A stretch of 64,000 nt of DNA from Hypholoma sublateritium FD-334 SS-4. Lineage: Eukaryota > Basidiomycota > Agaricomycetes > Agaricales > Strophariaceae. The notes under the pieces are model-generated. The model saw only the letters and a list, made by a program, of their open reading frames with translations, made no database searches and had not been told where the DNA came from. The stretch covers positions 140,704 through 204,703 of the forward strand of contig KN817568.1 in NCBI GenBank assembly GCA_000827495.1, read 5' to 3'. A program made the position numbers and the translations under genes. The stretch's first letter is position 1; every line of letters starts with the position of its first letter. Positions 37,699 through 48,639 of this stretch are shown here, one piece after another.

Positions 37699-38235
37699 TC
37701 AGATTGTATTATGAATTAGCTGGGAGTTCGTATTTATCCCAAGTCATGGGAGCGGTGCTGCACATGGTTACAAGACGCCTGAGCCAACCTCGCGCAGACA
37801 CACAGACGCTGATGAGTACTGAGTGCCTGCCGTTAAGCGCTTGGAGACGGTCTTCAAAAGTCGCGCGAGGCTTGAGTGCAGACGGGTGGTCTGAGACAAC
37901 CATGCTAGATGCAGATCGATCAGACATCAGGCCTCAGGGCGAGCGTAAGCGAAAGAGAGCAGTCGCACCTTGCGCGCTCACCACGTGCGAGTTGTTTGAT
38001 GGAGCACAGAGTGCATAAAACCAACGCGCCGGGGGCGGCAGTAAAGTCAATGCGGATGCGGTGAAGCACGCTGAGAGTCAGCATGAAGGTTCAGGTCGTG
38101 TTTTAAAGACTAAACTCACAGTACATTTGTTCTTGCATAAATTGCATCCTTCAAAACGTGACGCAGCCGCCGAAAAGCAGCGAGAACACCCCCAAAATGC
38201 GTACCCAGACACGGCAGCGGTGGGCCAGTAGAAAT
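37699..38235 (+). repeat. 3' flanking block shared by N3 and N5
   Basis: Sequence downstream of N3 matches, in the same orientation relative to the gene, the sequence downstream of N5 (61,070 down to about 60,520). Matching landmarks include ATGCACTCTGTG/GCATGTGTGGCTC, GCGCAAGGTG/GCGCAAGAGGTG, CTGATTGATCTG-like text, TTTTAAAGACTAAACTCAC and ATCCTTCAAAAC before a GCCGCCGAAAA stretch. An open frame at 37635-38018 contains a K-R-K-R-A patch, but there is no good evidence that it is a gene. The unit of duplication therefore extends past the coding region by about half a kilobase. Confidence 0.55.
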
Positions 38236-38240
38236 ATTCG

Positions 38241-38319
38241 TGCAGTCCGTGGCACGTCCGTGCAGCTTTGCACGGATTCTCACGGATATGCACGGATGTG
38301 CACGGACTTGCACGGATTC
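38241..38319. repeat. Minisatellite based on CACGGACTTG, first cluster
   Basis: Two or three units read in reverse (GTCCGTGGCACGTCCGTG) face about five units read forward (CACGGATTCT, CACGGATATG, CACGGATGTG, CACGGACTTG, CACGGATTCG), forming a small convergent arrangement just after the N3 3' block. Confidence 0.7.
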
Positions 38320-38977
38320 GCATATACTGTTTTAAAGTTTGTATATCCTCAGTACCATAATTCATATGGTTTTATTATCCGATTTTGTGTATAATACTAT
38401 TAAAATCAGATGCACATGCTAACGGATCGAGCTGATTACTTACTCTACACTATCTGATATTTATAAAGTATTGAACCGTGCAAGAACCGTGGCTATGCCA
38501 CCTTCAATGCCTGACCGTGAGACACGGAAAGCGAATTCACTATCACTTCACGTACTGAGAAAGTCTATCTGCATTAGAATGCTTTTATTTGAAGCTGAAA
38601 TGAGGGCGTGAAGCTGTTCAAATGTTAAAATCAGAAAGTATAAAGTATATTATATTCACTGATAGCAGCTGAACAATTCGTCTACGTTCCTGCTAATTAG
38701 ACCCGCTAAGATAGGTAGCCGCTACAATCTTACTGTGCATATTATTTGTATTTATGAGACAAGTGTACGTAGAATTAGAGGGGTGCAAGCTTAACAACGT
38801 ACTAGGACGAGAGGTTTATGATCGTCAGAAATGACCAAAATATAAGTCAGAATCCGTACGTAGAAAGACACTTGAGATGGCCATGTTTCGTCCATATTCC
38901 TCACGGTGATGGGGATATTGAATCTAAGGATGTTATTCTCCTCAAATAATATGTCGTTGTGAAGATTGAAAACAATC

Positions 38978-39190
38978 CACGGACATGCACGGATCTGCAC
39001 GGACGTGCACAGACTTGCACGGACTCGCACGGATCTGCACGGACCGTCGGCAATACTTGCACGGACGATGCACGGACGTGCACGGACGCCACGGACTGAC
39101 ACGGACTCGCACGGACTGCCACAGACTGTGCACGGACATGCACGGACTGCCACAGACTATGCACTGACGTGCACGGACGGTCACGGATAG
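38978..39190 (+). repeat. Decameric minisatellite CACGGACNTG, second cluster
   Basis: About twenty units of ten bases with the core CACGGAC or CACGGAT followed by a variable triplet (ATG, CTG, GTG, TTG, TCG, TGC). Two units carry small insertions. The repeated open frames here are artefacts of the ten-base period. Confidence 0.85.
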
Positions 39191-39199
39191 CGCACAGGC

Positions 39200-40015
39200 T
39201 TAGATAGATTAGAACTGATGCTATGCAAGCTTAATTAAGCGCAGAAAAAATGCCGTGCAAAGCTGTGCGCACTGGGATATTGTTATGTAGTTAAATTTTA
39301 CATGATCTGAATCAGCGAAGGCGTTCTGAACATTAGCTATGACTACATTCCGTGTCCATATTTCGATATAATTTGGATACAATGTATTGTAACCAAGTCT
39401 CATTTATGGCTTTGGTTGTGGGTAGAGTGGATGTCCCGTCTCAGAGATGCCTAGATATTGCTGTCTATGGGTATCAGTAAAGCATATCTACGGATGTAGC
39501 AGTCTGCTTCTTGTTAGACGAGAGTCCTATAGACGTTCGTTATAACTATAAAATAAACATGGGTCTTATATTCCCGTTTTCAATCTTGTTCCGGGTACGC
39601 GTCTTTCTTACAAAAGTTATTATTTAAAATCAAATGGACAGTGAAATGATACTTTGTTATATGTATATTGAATAGGATACGGAAAGAATTTGAGCGAGGG
39701 GTGAGACCGAGGATGTACAGCAGTTGTAAAGCGTTTACGGTATGATGCTGAGCGTACCGGCGGGCGCCTAAATACCCGCACAATTGTGTTCAGCGTGCGT
39801 GTAATTTTCCGGGTCGCTGTCGCGTTTATCAGCGAGCGTGGAGCGTTGGAGTGCGGTGCGCATGTGTAAAGAAGGCATCACAGGTTCACGTACAAGTGGA
39901 ATGCGCTCCGTCAGCTGATCCTTTGGTTTCCAAAATCAATTACCGAAGAACTTATATATTTGAATCTTTCTGCAGTCTATTGTAGCCGGTTATCAGTTCT
40001 GGATGTATTTTTTGT
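39200..40015. other. Stretch without a supported gene
   Basis: AT-rich, with short open frames only and nothing recognisable on either strand. 38,330-38,970, between the minisatellite clusters, is likewise AT-rich and empty. Confidence 0.4.
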
Positions 40016-40019
40016 ATTT

Positions 40020-42450
40020 CTATATTAGGCGATGGCGGCGGCATTGATCAGCCCTCGCGTTCGTGGTCCGTGCCGCGGCGGCGCGGAATGTGCATGCGCT
40101 GGCGTTAGGAAGAGGCAGCGCGCTGGCGTAGGGAGACAGTGCAGCGGGATGTCGGGCGGCGGATGCGGTGTCGGTGGTGAGTGTCTGACGAGAGACGGGG
40201 GGGTACATACTGAACAGAGCGCCGAGAGCATCCGTGGGGAGAGTGATGCATCGTGCCTGGTAGGTGTAGGATCTTGTGTGGGCGACGCCGTCCCGCTTCG
40301 CATTCCCCCCCCCCAATTACATGGCAACAGAGGCGCTGCACGCCGCGTACAGGATGTGCACGCCCCAAACGCACCGCAGCAGCCCAAGGGCGTGCGCTCC
40401 GCCTTCATTGCTCGATGTGCGCATACAAACATCGCTCGACCCCACAAAAACAGGTGGCATGAGCTGCGTCCGTCGCGCCTCAGCACCGGGGCTCAGACAA
40501 TGGTCTCCACCTGGTGCGCTCCCACCCAACCGCGCGCGCGCATGCACACCTCGATACCACGTATCCCTGACGCACGTCCGAGATCGCCCCCTTTGGAAAG
40601 CTCGGACATGCGCTGATGGCGCTGCCATATGACCGGAGCCCCAAAGCGTGGCGATCTGCGCCATCGTTTCTGGTGCGGGGGGCTTGCGATGATCGTGCGG
40701 AGGGAGGACCGGTGGAGGCGGCGACGCACGGACCCCGATATTATAGCAGGCACCCGATGTCGTGGGGACCCGCAGCGCGCTGGGGGACACGCGGCGGAGG
40801 TGCGTATAGCGGAAAACGAAAGAGGGGAGGGCAGGAGGGTGGGGCGCTGCGCTGCGCACGGAGCACCCGTTGAGAGGACGGAGCAGCGGCAGGAGTGGGA
40901 GCATCGAGGGGTCTGCTACAGCGCAGATGGTGGACTGAGAACGTGGGCGCGGTCGACGGCGGGGATGCGCGCGCGCTGGGGATCGCAGGGTCGAGGGGAC
41001 GTCCATCAGGTCAGCATTCGCCGCGCAGGGAGGAAAATGCGACGAAGGCCCTCCCAGGAACGGCGAGCGGCGCAGGCGTGACGGGAGCGGCACGGGGCAT
41101 GCTGGACGACGGGGATGCACGCGCACTCAACGCGCCGTGCAGAACGCTGCGCGCGCGGTCGGCCGTGGTTTCCAGGGCGCACTGGGGGGAGACGCAGCGA
41201 TCGTATGGGATGCTGCGTTGCGCGGACGAGATGGGAGGGGGACGGAGCCGCCGTCGGGGAGGCGGGAGCACGGAGGCGTGCCCAGCGCGCGGCGGCGTGG
41301 TATAGCGCTCGCGGTGGCCGGTCGCGCCGCGCGAGTCGTGCAGCGTGCAGCGCTGTGTGCGAGTGGCGCCGTTGTGGATGCGGGGCGCGGGTGCGGATCG
41401 TGCGGCGCGCATAGCGTGTTGTGTATGTCGGAACATCAGCATGGGGATGGGAGGCGGAACGGGGAGGGACGGCGCACACGCGGCAGAGGGCGGAGGAGCG
41501 GCAGCAGCGGGAGGGAGCGTGGAGGGGGTGGCATGGTGCGGGCTGCGGGCGGTGGGCGCAGATGGCGGACCGCGGACGTGGGCGTGGTCACCTGAGGGGA
41601 AGGCGCGCTGGTGGATCGCGCTCAAGGGGCATTCAGCGGGACTGCATTCGCTGCGCTGGGAGGGAGACGCAGAGCGGACCGTCCCAGGAACGTCGAGCGG
41701 CGCAGGCGGGAGCGGGACGGGTCTGCATAGCAGAGGATGCAGCGGCTCTGCCTCGTTCGAAGCGGCCGTGTTTGGAGTCCGCGGGGTTCAGCGGTACAGG
41801 ACCAGCTGCGGCGCGTCGAGGTACGAAGGTCCCCTGAAGAGACGGCCACCGCGCGGGGTAGGCACGGTTCACGGGCGGTTCTACAATGGTGAGCGCATCG
41901 ATAGGCTGTGGAGTGAAGTCTTCAGCTGGGCGGGCGGCGACTGCGTGGAAACGGAGGGACGTACTGCGAGGCGCAGGCGCGGGCACCTTATTTTTCCTTT
42001 GAAGCAGCCTGGTCGTCGATGTTGGATAGCAAGCGGGCATCAGGGACGTCGTGCGTGGTTGTACTGAAGATTCCCAGCAACGTGGTTGGCGCGCGACGTC
42101 GATGAGGGTCTCGCTGGTGGGGAGCGAGCTGGGTGGGTTTCGACGGGCAGTGGGGATGGATGGCTGAGGCAGGAAGCGCTGAGACGAACGGACGGATCAG
42201 GACGACAGGTTTCTCACCCACGTCAAGCGGGAACAGCCGTCCCTGCATCAAATGACACCCGCGCCAGACCTCCCTCGGCCCCGCGCATACGTCGCTCTCG
42301 ACCCCAGCTCCATCAGCCACTCTGCATCGCTGCGCGCGTCCTCACGCACGCTCATCTTATGGCTGAACGCAGGAGATTGCCGCCGCACGGTCCCAAGACA
42401 TGCGCGCTCGCGCGCGAAGAGCTCGATCAGTCGAATCAATGATGAGAAGT
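40020..42450 (+). repeat. GC-rich interspersed repeat, copy B, with internal 0.64-kb units
   Basis: Aligned by eye with copy A (29,780-32,640) and in reverse with copy C (49.6-60 kb). Within it, 40,990-41,110 and 41,626-41,740 repeat the same text (a CATTCGC-GCGC-GGGAGG stretch, then CCCAGGAACG and GAGCGGCGCAGGCG), giving a period of about 636 bases. Open frames on both strands are Arg/Gly/Ala or Pro/Ser/His-rich and carry no domain. Confidence 0.65.
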
Positions 42451-42507
42451 AGCACACGCCAGCGCAGAAGTACGACGCGCCAGATGCAACGCGCGGCTCG
42501 AGCAACG

Positions 42508-42552
42508 TAGCACGCGCCGCTCCCGGCGCTCGCACTCGCCGCTCCCGGCGCT
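42508..42552. repeat. 22-bp tandem duplication
   Basis: CGCCGCTCCCGGCGCTCGCACT occurs twice in a row just before the left arm of the long inverted repeat. Confidence 0.7.
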
Positions 42553-42644
42553 CGCACTCGCCGCGACGCTTGGCGTGGGCACGGATCCTAGGAAAGTACG
42601 CATGCTATACTTCCATCTCCCGCGCAGACGCCAAAGCCGCGTAT

Positions 42645-42955
42645 ACGGTAGACGAGAGCTACGGGGTTCAATCCCAGTTTTGCAACCCAGCTACGTGGCT
42701 CGGATAAGTCAATGATGGTGATCTAAGCATCTTATCTCATCATTTTATAGTACTCAGGCTAGAAAATTGAGGGCATTCAGCAACGCATCTCGCTGCTCAT
42801 ACTCATATTTTATCACTTTAAGCCAGAAATATCACCAAATAAAATCTCAAAAAAAAAATTTGAGGCAAGTAAAAAGGAAGAAGGGCCCAAAAACGAAGAA
42901 AACGGACAGTCACGTGACGTACCTCATCGAACAACGCGCCAATTTCATTTTTCAG
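42645..42955 (+). repeat. Left arm of a 311-bp inverted repeat
   Basis: Runs from ACGGTAGACGAGAGCTACGG to the AATTTCATTTTTCAG end and is matched in reverse complement by 43945-44255, with only a handful of differences (for example GATAAGTCAATG against GGTAAGTCAGTG). It includes an A-run followed by TTTGAGGCAAGT. Confidence 0.85.
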
Positions 42956-43405
42956 TCGTTTTTTCAGACACGCTCACTTCGCCACTCACGACGCGCAGGA
43001 TTGTGGAGCTGCCCATTTAACGACCAACTACTCTGCAGAATTTAAATGCATATAATAATACAGAGAGTGCTCCATTGCCATATGCAACATTGCAAGGTTG
43101 ATGACATTTCGGACAGTATGCACCGTGTGTCGTGCCACTGGCAAAAGGCTGCTGGGTGCGCCGTGCGGCAGCCTCATTGCAGGAAAAGACAACAGTATGG
43201 GAGAGTTGCATGCATGGTAGCTACCATACATGACATATTATGTATGTATCTCATATACATCCTAGATTCCCCGGCGGATTGAAACAGCGGCGCGGGATAA
43301 ATAAGGGGAAATCGGGCAGGGATAATAGGTGCATGTGGAGAAGGCGTATCGTGGAGGTGCTTCAAGTGCGCGTGCGCCATGGGAGTCGGGACTCAAAATG
43401 AGCGC

Positions 43406-44107
43406 TTACATGGCGTGTGTTGTAAGCTGGCTTCGGCTAGGCTGTAAAGACAAATGTAAGAATGTGATAGACGAGTCCTGAAGGTACTCGCGGCTGGTGG
43501 AATGACCAACTACCTACTTGAATAATCAAGTATGATTCCAATAGTGTGCGCACATTTCTAAGTTCCAACTGGGAAAGCTCTTTCTCGCGGATATTTTGCA
43601 TGCTTTCTTTGACGCGATCTGTAAACTTAAAAAGAAGATTTAGTGTGGCACGGATAGTTACGGAATGATATCTTCACACTCACATCTTTAATATTGACCA
43701 TCTTTGTGCTTGATTTTGGCATCAGGCATATAGCTGAAGCCAAACGACAGTGCCGGTTTCCCATACAACTTGAAATGACTACAATTTACAGAGGCAGACT
43801 CTGCACTTCATCTGTATTATACTTACTCATTGGCCACTCTTATATTCCGGCTTGAATTTTCGAGAGAACTCTTATATGCGCGTAAGGTGCATGAGCGGCT
43901 GCGTTTGGCCGTGCGCGGCGCGCGCGCGAGGAAAGTAAGCGCGTCTGAAAAATGAAATTGGCGCGTTGTTCGGTGAGGTACGTCACGTGACTGTCCGTTT
44001 TCTTCGTTTTTGGGCCCTTCTTCCTTTTTACTTGCCTCAAAATTTTTTTTTGAGATTTTATTTGGTGATATTTCTGGCTTAAAGTGATAAAATATGAGTA
44101 TGAGCAA
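43406..44107 (-). CDS. Unrecognised spliced gene in the spacer of the long inverted repeat
   Basis: Minus-strand exons ending at 43827, then 43778-43699, 43618-43518 and 43441-43406 (TAA) join in one reading frame: V-A-N-D-H-F-K-L-Y-G-K-P-A-L-S, then P-D-A-K-I-K-H-K-D-D, R-V-K-E-S-M-Q-N-I-R, R-T-L-L-E-S-Y-L. The phases of all three junctions agree. The donors at 43826 and 43517 are good, while the middle donor (GTCAAT at 43698) is weak. The 5' exon reaches into the right arm of the inverted repeat, where an ATG at 44107 lies in frame; the real start is unsure. The residue mix is protein-like (charged amphipathic helices) and unlike the GC-rich shadows. No family is recognised. Confidence 0.4.
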
Positions 44108-44255
44108 CGAGATGCGTTGCTGAATGCCCTCAATTTTCTAGCCTGAGTACTATAAAATGATGAGATAAGATGCTTAGATCACCATCACTGACTTACCCGA
44201 GCCACGTAGCTGGGTTGCAAAACTGAAATTGAACCCCGTAGCTCTCGTCTACCGT
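43945..44255 (-). repeat. Right arm of the 311-bp inverted repeat
   Basis: Reverse complement of 42645-42955, roughly 97 percent identical by eye. The similarity ends sharply on both sides. No target-site duplication could be recognised at the outer ends, so transposon origin is not proven. Confidence 0.85.
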
Positions 44256-44259
44256 ACGC

Positions 44260-45500
44260 GTAATTTTGGTGCAGGCCGTCCACCCGCCGCGCGCATGCGG
44301 TGCACGTGTCCTCGCCTATTCCCAGTATCTCGCTGCAGGCAACATAACATTTGTGGCAGCAGGAAGTCCATGGCGCCGTGCGCGGCAGCTCACGCGCCGT
44401 CCGCGGACACACACATGCGTCTGTGAGCGCCGCGATTAGCCGCTGCGGACTCGCGCTCTAGCGCAGAAGGTCGACGCGCTCGATGCAGAGCAGAGCGCAG
44501 GCGCCGCGCCCGACGTATGTGTATGTCGAGCGACGGAACGAAGGGCAGGAGCAGCTTGTGCCGCCCGCGGAGGGACCAGGCGCGCACGCTGCCGCAAGGA
44601 CGCGCGAAATACGCTGTCGAAGACCCTTCAAGTACACACGCCCGCATCGCAACGAGCACGAGGCAGCAGGACACGCGCACTGCGTGACACTCTGCGTGTG
44701 CGGCGAGCAGCTGGCTCGCACCTGCGCCTTGGGTCTTGGCGGCGTCGGCGAACGGTACACGCGCCGTCCCCTCTTCCGTGTCGCTCGGACGCGCTCCGGG
44801 GCCGGCCCGGATCCAGCGGCAGTGCGCATCACGCTGCAGAGCGCAGGACGCGCGATCGTGACGCGCGCGTATTTTATGTACGGACGAGCGCGCGGGCTAT
44901 GCGGTGTGCAGAAGGCAATGCAGACGGGCATCAGGAAATTAGGGCGGCACTGAGCATGGCGAGCGTGCGTGCCTGTGAGCGTGGTGAGCGTTGCTCTAGC
45001 CCGATAAGGCGGGACGGCAGGAAGACATCGCGCACGCGAATCGAGTGCACCGCTCGTATGTATTATGCCCAGCGATGGCCGTATTTGCTGTGCAGCGTCT
45101 GCGGGAGCTAAATATACTCGGAACGATTCTTGCGTTATTATTCAGCACGCGACTTTGTGGAGAGCGCAGAGCATATTCACGGCTGATGAGCGCACAAGGC
45201 ACTTTGATATGGGGCAATGCGTACTTGCCGTTGTTCTTCATTCTGAGTGCTCTGTCTCCAGCGCTCCTTCTCTGAGCGGAACGGGATGGTACCGGTACGC
45301 TCTACCCGTAGATTCTGTGTGACAATCTCACTAGTTTAAATACGTGAAGTTCTTCCTAAGTAAGATCTTTTAGTGTAAAAAACGCGCGTAGTGAATTCAA
45401 GATGGGGAGAATATAATAAACCAAGGATTTCAATCCAAGGGCCTAGAAGGATTGTCCCATGCTGGGAGGACGGAAGCGATATATAAACTGGTTAAACAAT
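44260..45500. repeat. GC-rich segment, related in reverse to 48.6-48.9 kb
   Basis: Text around 44,740-44,820 (GCGTCGGCGAACGGTAC, then GCTCGGACGCGCTCC) corresponds in reverse to about 48,730-48,790. No gene is supported. 45,300-45,500 is AT-rich 3' flank of N4. Confidence 0.4.
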
Positions 45501-45504
45501 CTGA

Positions 45505-47677
45505 CTAGCACCTAACAAATAAATATATGCTCCTTAATAATCGCTGAAACTTGGCTTTGAGTGGACGACGCCTGTCATGCCTCTTGCCCCGATCCTGTCT
45601 GGCTATGGGTGCCTCCATAGGTGGCTGGTCTGTCGATGTTGAATGGTTTGAGGAATGTAACCCGACGCTACGACGACGCGGAGTTGCTATGTCGACCACA
45701 TGACATGCAGCGCGCTTCCCTTGCCTGCCCTGCGCATGCTGGCTTACTGTGTTTGTATTTGCCACGGGTCCTGCTCCTTCTTCCACGTGTGCCATACAAT
45801 TGCGGGAGATATCTGGTGCATCAACCGCCGTTGAATCCTGTCGTGTCTCCTCGCTCCGCTGCAGCGTCAACTTTCCCGCATTTTCGCTCTCCATCGGAGC
45901 GAGGATTGCTGTAATATCGTGTTTCTGTTTGTATGTAGATATAGCTTCGGTCAGGCAACTGGTCATATCCTCCAAAATGTATTGTGTGATGTAATTAAGC
46001 TGGCGTCGGTACAATTCTTCATCATCACCGAAGTCCTGTGCCATCATCTTTTTGAGCGGGTGCAATTTAATCGAGTATACTTTATTTGCGTCACTCACCA
46101 CTCTTATGAGTGCCGTAGGACAATTTACTAGGCGCCTGTTACGCATATGTAGCTGGCGAAAATCCAATGCAAGAACATGCTTTCGTAACTCAGGAGTTAC
46201 TTCTGCATAGGGGAGGAAATCAACCGCGAGTGGGTACAAAGCTGTAAGAAGTCGAATTAAAATTATTATCCATTATATAAAGTGGATCCCATACCACTTT
46301 TTATCCCTCCAGATAATACGGCAAGACACTGGAGAGAAAGACGTGTGCACCAGATTCTCTTATCAAGAAAGTAGCCCTGGGATCGTGTTCTGTCAAGGAG
46401 GAAGTCTGGGAGTGATGCATGGAGAAAACGGATTTGTTCGCCTTCATAGAGGAGAACAGAGGATAATTCTGTCAATAAAACAGGTATGTCATTCAGTATG
46501 GGATTAGGTCCAAAGATCACTGGAAGAGTGTGGTTGCTGAATATAGCGCAGGCGAGAATGAACAAAGTGCGGTCAATATCCTCGACCCGGGAGAAGATGT
46601 GCCGATAGAGTGCATCAAGCTGGGCGAATGGTGTTAAATTTCCAACTGATCGTAAGCCGCAGATAATTTCGAGCTGCTGCGCAGGTTGGCGGCGGGGATA
46701 CGATACAAAGTTTATGACCACGGATGCATAAATGAATTGCCCAGATGATTTGTCAACAATTGCTTCTACGTGCATGGGGCTGGGCCAGTCGGCTCCAAGA
46801 TGGAGCTTGAATGGGTGTGTAGTTTTGATCTGCAAGAATTTGTCATTGAGGAAAAGCCGAATGTCAGCATCTGCGAGGTAGTGATTGTCGAGCACTAATT
46901 GATGTAAATCTTTTGCGACCTCGGGCAATTGAAATATTTGCTTCAATTGATGTTCCGCACGGCTTCCAAAGAATGCAAGGATTGGAAGGTCTCGAGCGCT
47001 GAGGAAATGGGCAATTGAGTGGATGAGGTTGGCTTGGCTGTCATCACCGTTGCACTCATCTACGCCATCAAACAGCAGAACGACAACACGTAGAGGACAC
47101 TCTAAATGTAGCTGTCGAACAGGATCAAAAATAAGACATCTCAACTGTGTTTCAAGCGATTTCGCGAAGACAAGAGGATCAGACTGGATTTTAGGGATAA
47201 TGATTGGCAAGAGGTCGGGTATTTGTTGGATAAGCTGGTGTACGAGGGTCGCAACAACCGGTTGGATGGTGTTTCGTGTAGCATCGGTACGACAGAAAAA
47301 GAAACCGGCGGTAGCGATATTCTGTGCCAGACAGAGGGCCAAGATAGAACGAGCGATTGCTGATTTCCCTGCTCCTGCGGCTCCGCTCAGCCAGAGCATC
47401 CACTGGATACGAATCACAGGTGGCAAAATCCAGTTCATGATGTCATCTTGAACGGCCTGACGGGTGTTCGGATGACACTTTGGAGTGTCGACCTTTTGTG
47501 CAGAGTCGAAAGCAGACGTGGCTACATGCGCTTGAAGGTGGCTGAATCCATCTGTAGTGATATATATATCCCTGTAAGTTTCCTGCTCATTGACCTGGGA
47601 ATTATTGATATTGTACCCTTTGCATTGTAGCATTTATGGACAGATGCAGAAGCGGGTGGCGGATGTTGTTGCTCCAT
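45505..47677 (-). CDS. NACHT-type NLR protein, paralogue N4, without the N-terminal motif
   Basis: Exons 47677-47617, 47551-46295, 46241-46099 and 46035-45505 give about 663 residues. The start M-E-Q-Q-H aligns with the starts of N1 and N5 but runs straight into P-P-P-A-S-A: the 28 residues that hold the I-N-I-H motif in N5 are absent, in frame. The first intron is 65 nt and must be removed to stay in frame (A-K, then D-G-F-S-H-L-Q). Walker A is S-G-A-A-G-A-G-K-S, Walker B is L-L-F-D-G-V-D-E-C, and F-F-G-S-R follows. The tail begins D-F-G-D-D-E-E-L-Y, holds I-T-A-I-L-A-P-M-E-S-E and ends in a long basic stretch (G-K-R-A-A, T-P-R-R-R-S, K-R-H-D-R-R-R). The last intron (63 nt) is also open and a multiple of three. 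The NTPase core looks intact. If the N-terminal motif mediates signalling, this copy would be unable to signal that way. Confidence 0.8.
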
Positions 47678-47737
47678 TGCAGGCAAGTCAGGGGGAGTTT
47701 CAAGAGGCGTAACAAAGATCTCGTCGGCTCAGACGGC

Positions 47738-47810
47738 GGTATAAGTAGCTGATGTAAATACTATGCACGAGCCTCGCCTCGTACACACCCGTACCGGAAG
47801 GCATTGCAGG
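47738..47810 (-). promoter_or_regulatory. Conserved promoter block of N4
   Basis: On the minus strand: GCAATGCCTTCCGGTACG, GTACGAGGCGAGGC, TGCATAGTATTTACATC, then ACTTATAC (47739-47746) about 65 bases before the ATG. The element order is as in N2 and N5. Confidence 0.55.
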
Positions 47811-48268
47811 CATCAAAATAGATGTGCAATTAAACGTGAACTTGTCAGATGTGGCGACCTATTGATATCATTTTCCGCAGATTTAAAGAATTATGAAGAG
47901 ATGTCTAACCTTGTAGGCTTAGAAATTTCGGCCTGTATCATTTGTGTTCCAGTCTTGCTGCACCATCGTCTCTAGAGTCTGGCCAACGCGAACCCACGCC
48001 GCGCACCGTGCATAGCCGGAGCATTGCGTTGGATGACATCTATGAACCGCGTTACCAGAACTGCGTGGCACAGCCAAGATTGACGCGTCTGCGGCGTTCT
48101 TCTGTGCGGTATCTCCGTCCTGTGTTGACGCCTCCCACGAAAGTCAAATCAGCGCGCATGCGCAGTTCATCTTGAGACTACTCACCCATCAGAAGAAGAA
48201 GTTAGGCCTAAGATATCAATGATGTATCAAATTCCACTGCTCACAGGAAGCAGAGCATCTGCCCATCT

Positions 48269-48598
48269 TCAACATGAGACGCAGGGGAATGGAGGTTGTG
48301 TGGTAAGGTGTCGGAAGCGGCCGGAAAGTGGCGGCATGTCAACGAGGAGAAGCGGGAGCTGCTGGCTTATTTCTGGACGTTTCTGGGCGTTCAATGCTTT
48401 CCGTGATTGAAATCTGGTGCCTCTCAATGTGCCGATATCGAACCAGTACGAGAGGGCAAAGAGCGCAGCAAGCGTCACAGCACGATTAAAGGCGCTCTGT
48501 TGTCGCCGCTGCTTTTCTGTTCGCCATAATGCGGTCTGGAGGTCGCGTATACAATTAGGGGAGAGTCGAGGGAAGAAAACCGGAGGGAATACCTCCAT
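48269..48598 (-). CDS. Possible small protein with one hydrophobic segment
   Basis: From an ATG at 48598 a frame of 109 codons begins M-E-V-F-P-P-V-F-F and contains a hydrophobic stretch (A-V-T-L-A-A-L-F-A-L-S-Y-W-F). The base composition is lower in GC than the flanking repeat. There is no splice signal, promoter or family to support it, so it may be a chance frame. Confidence 0.2.
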   Translation of the reverse strand: MEVFPPVFFPRLSPNCIRDLQTALWRTEKQRRQQSAFNRAVTLAALFALSYWFDIGTLRGTRFQSRKALNAQKRPEISQQLPLLLVDMPPLSGRFRHLTTQPPFPCVSC

Positions 48599-48639
48599 GC
48601 TCGAAGCAAGCTGAATTATTCCCGCCGCTGCGGTGCTCG

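Noticed and set aside
38978..39190. CRISPR-like array
   Set aside because: Units are ten bases with no separate spacers, and the genome is fungal; it is a minisatellite.
42655..42700. tRNA or tRNA-derived SINE suggested by GGGTTCAATCCCA in the inverted-repeat arm
   Set aside because: It resembles a B box, but no A box lies at the proper distance and no cloverleaf can be drawn.
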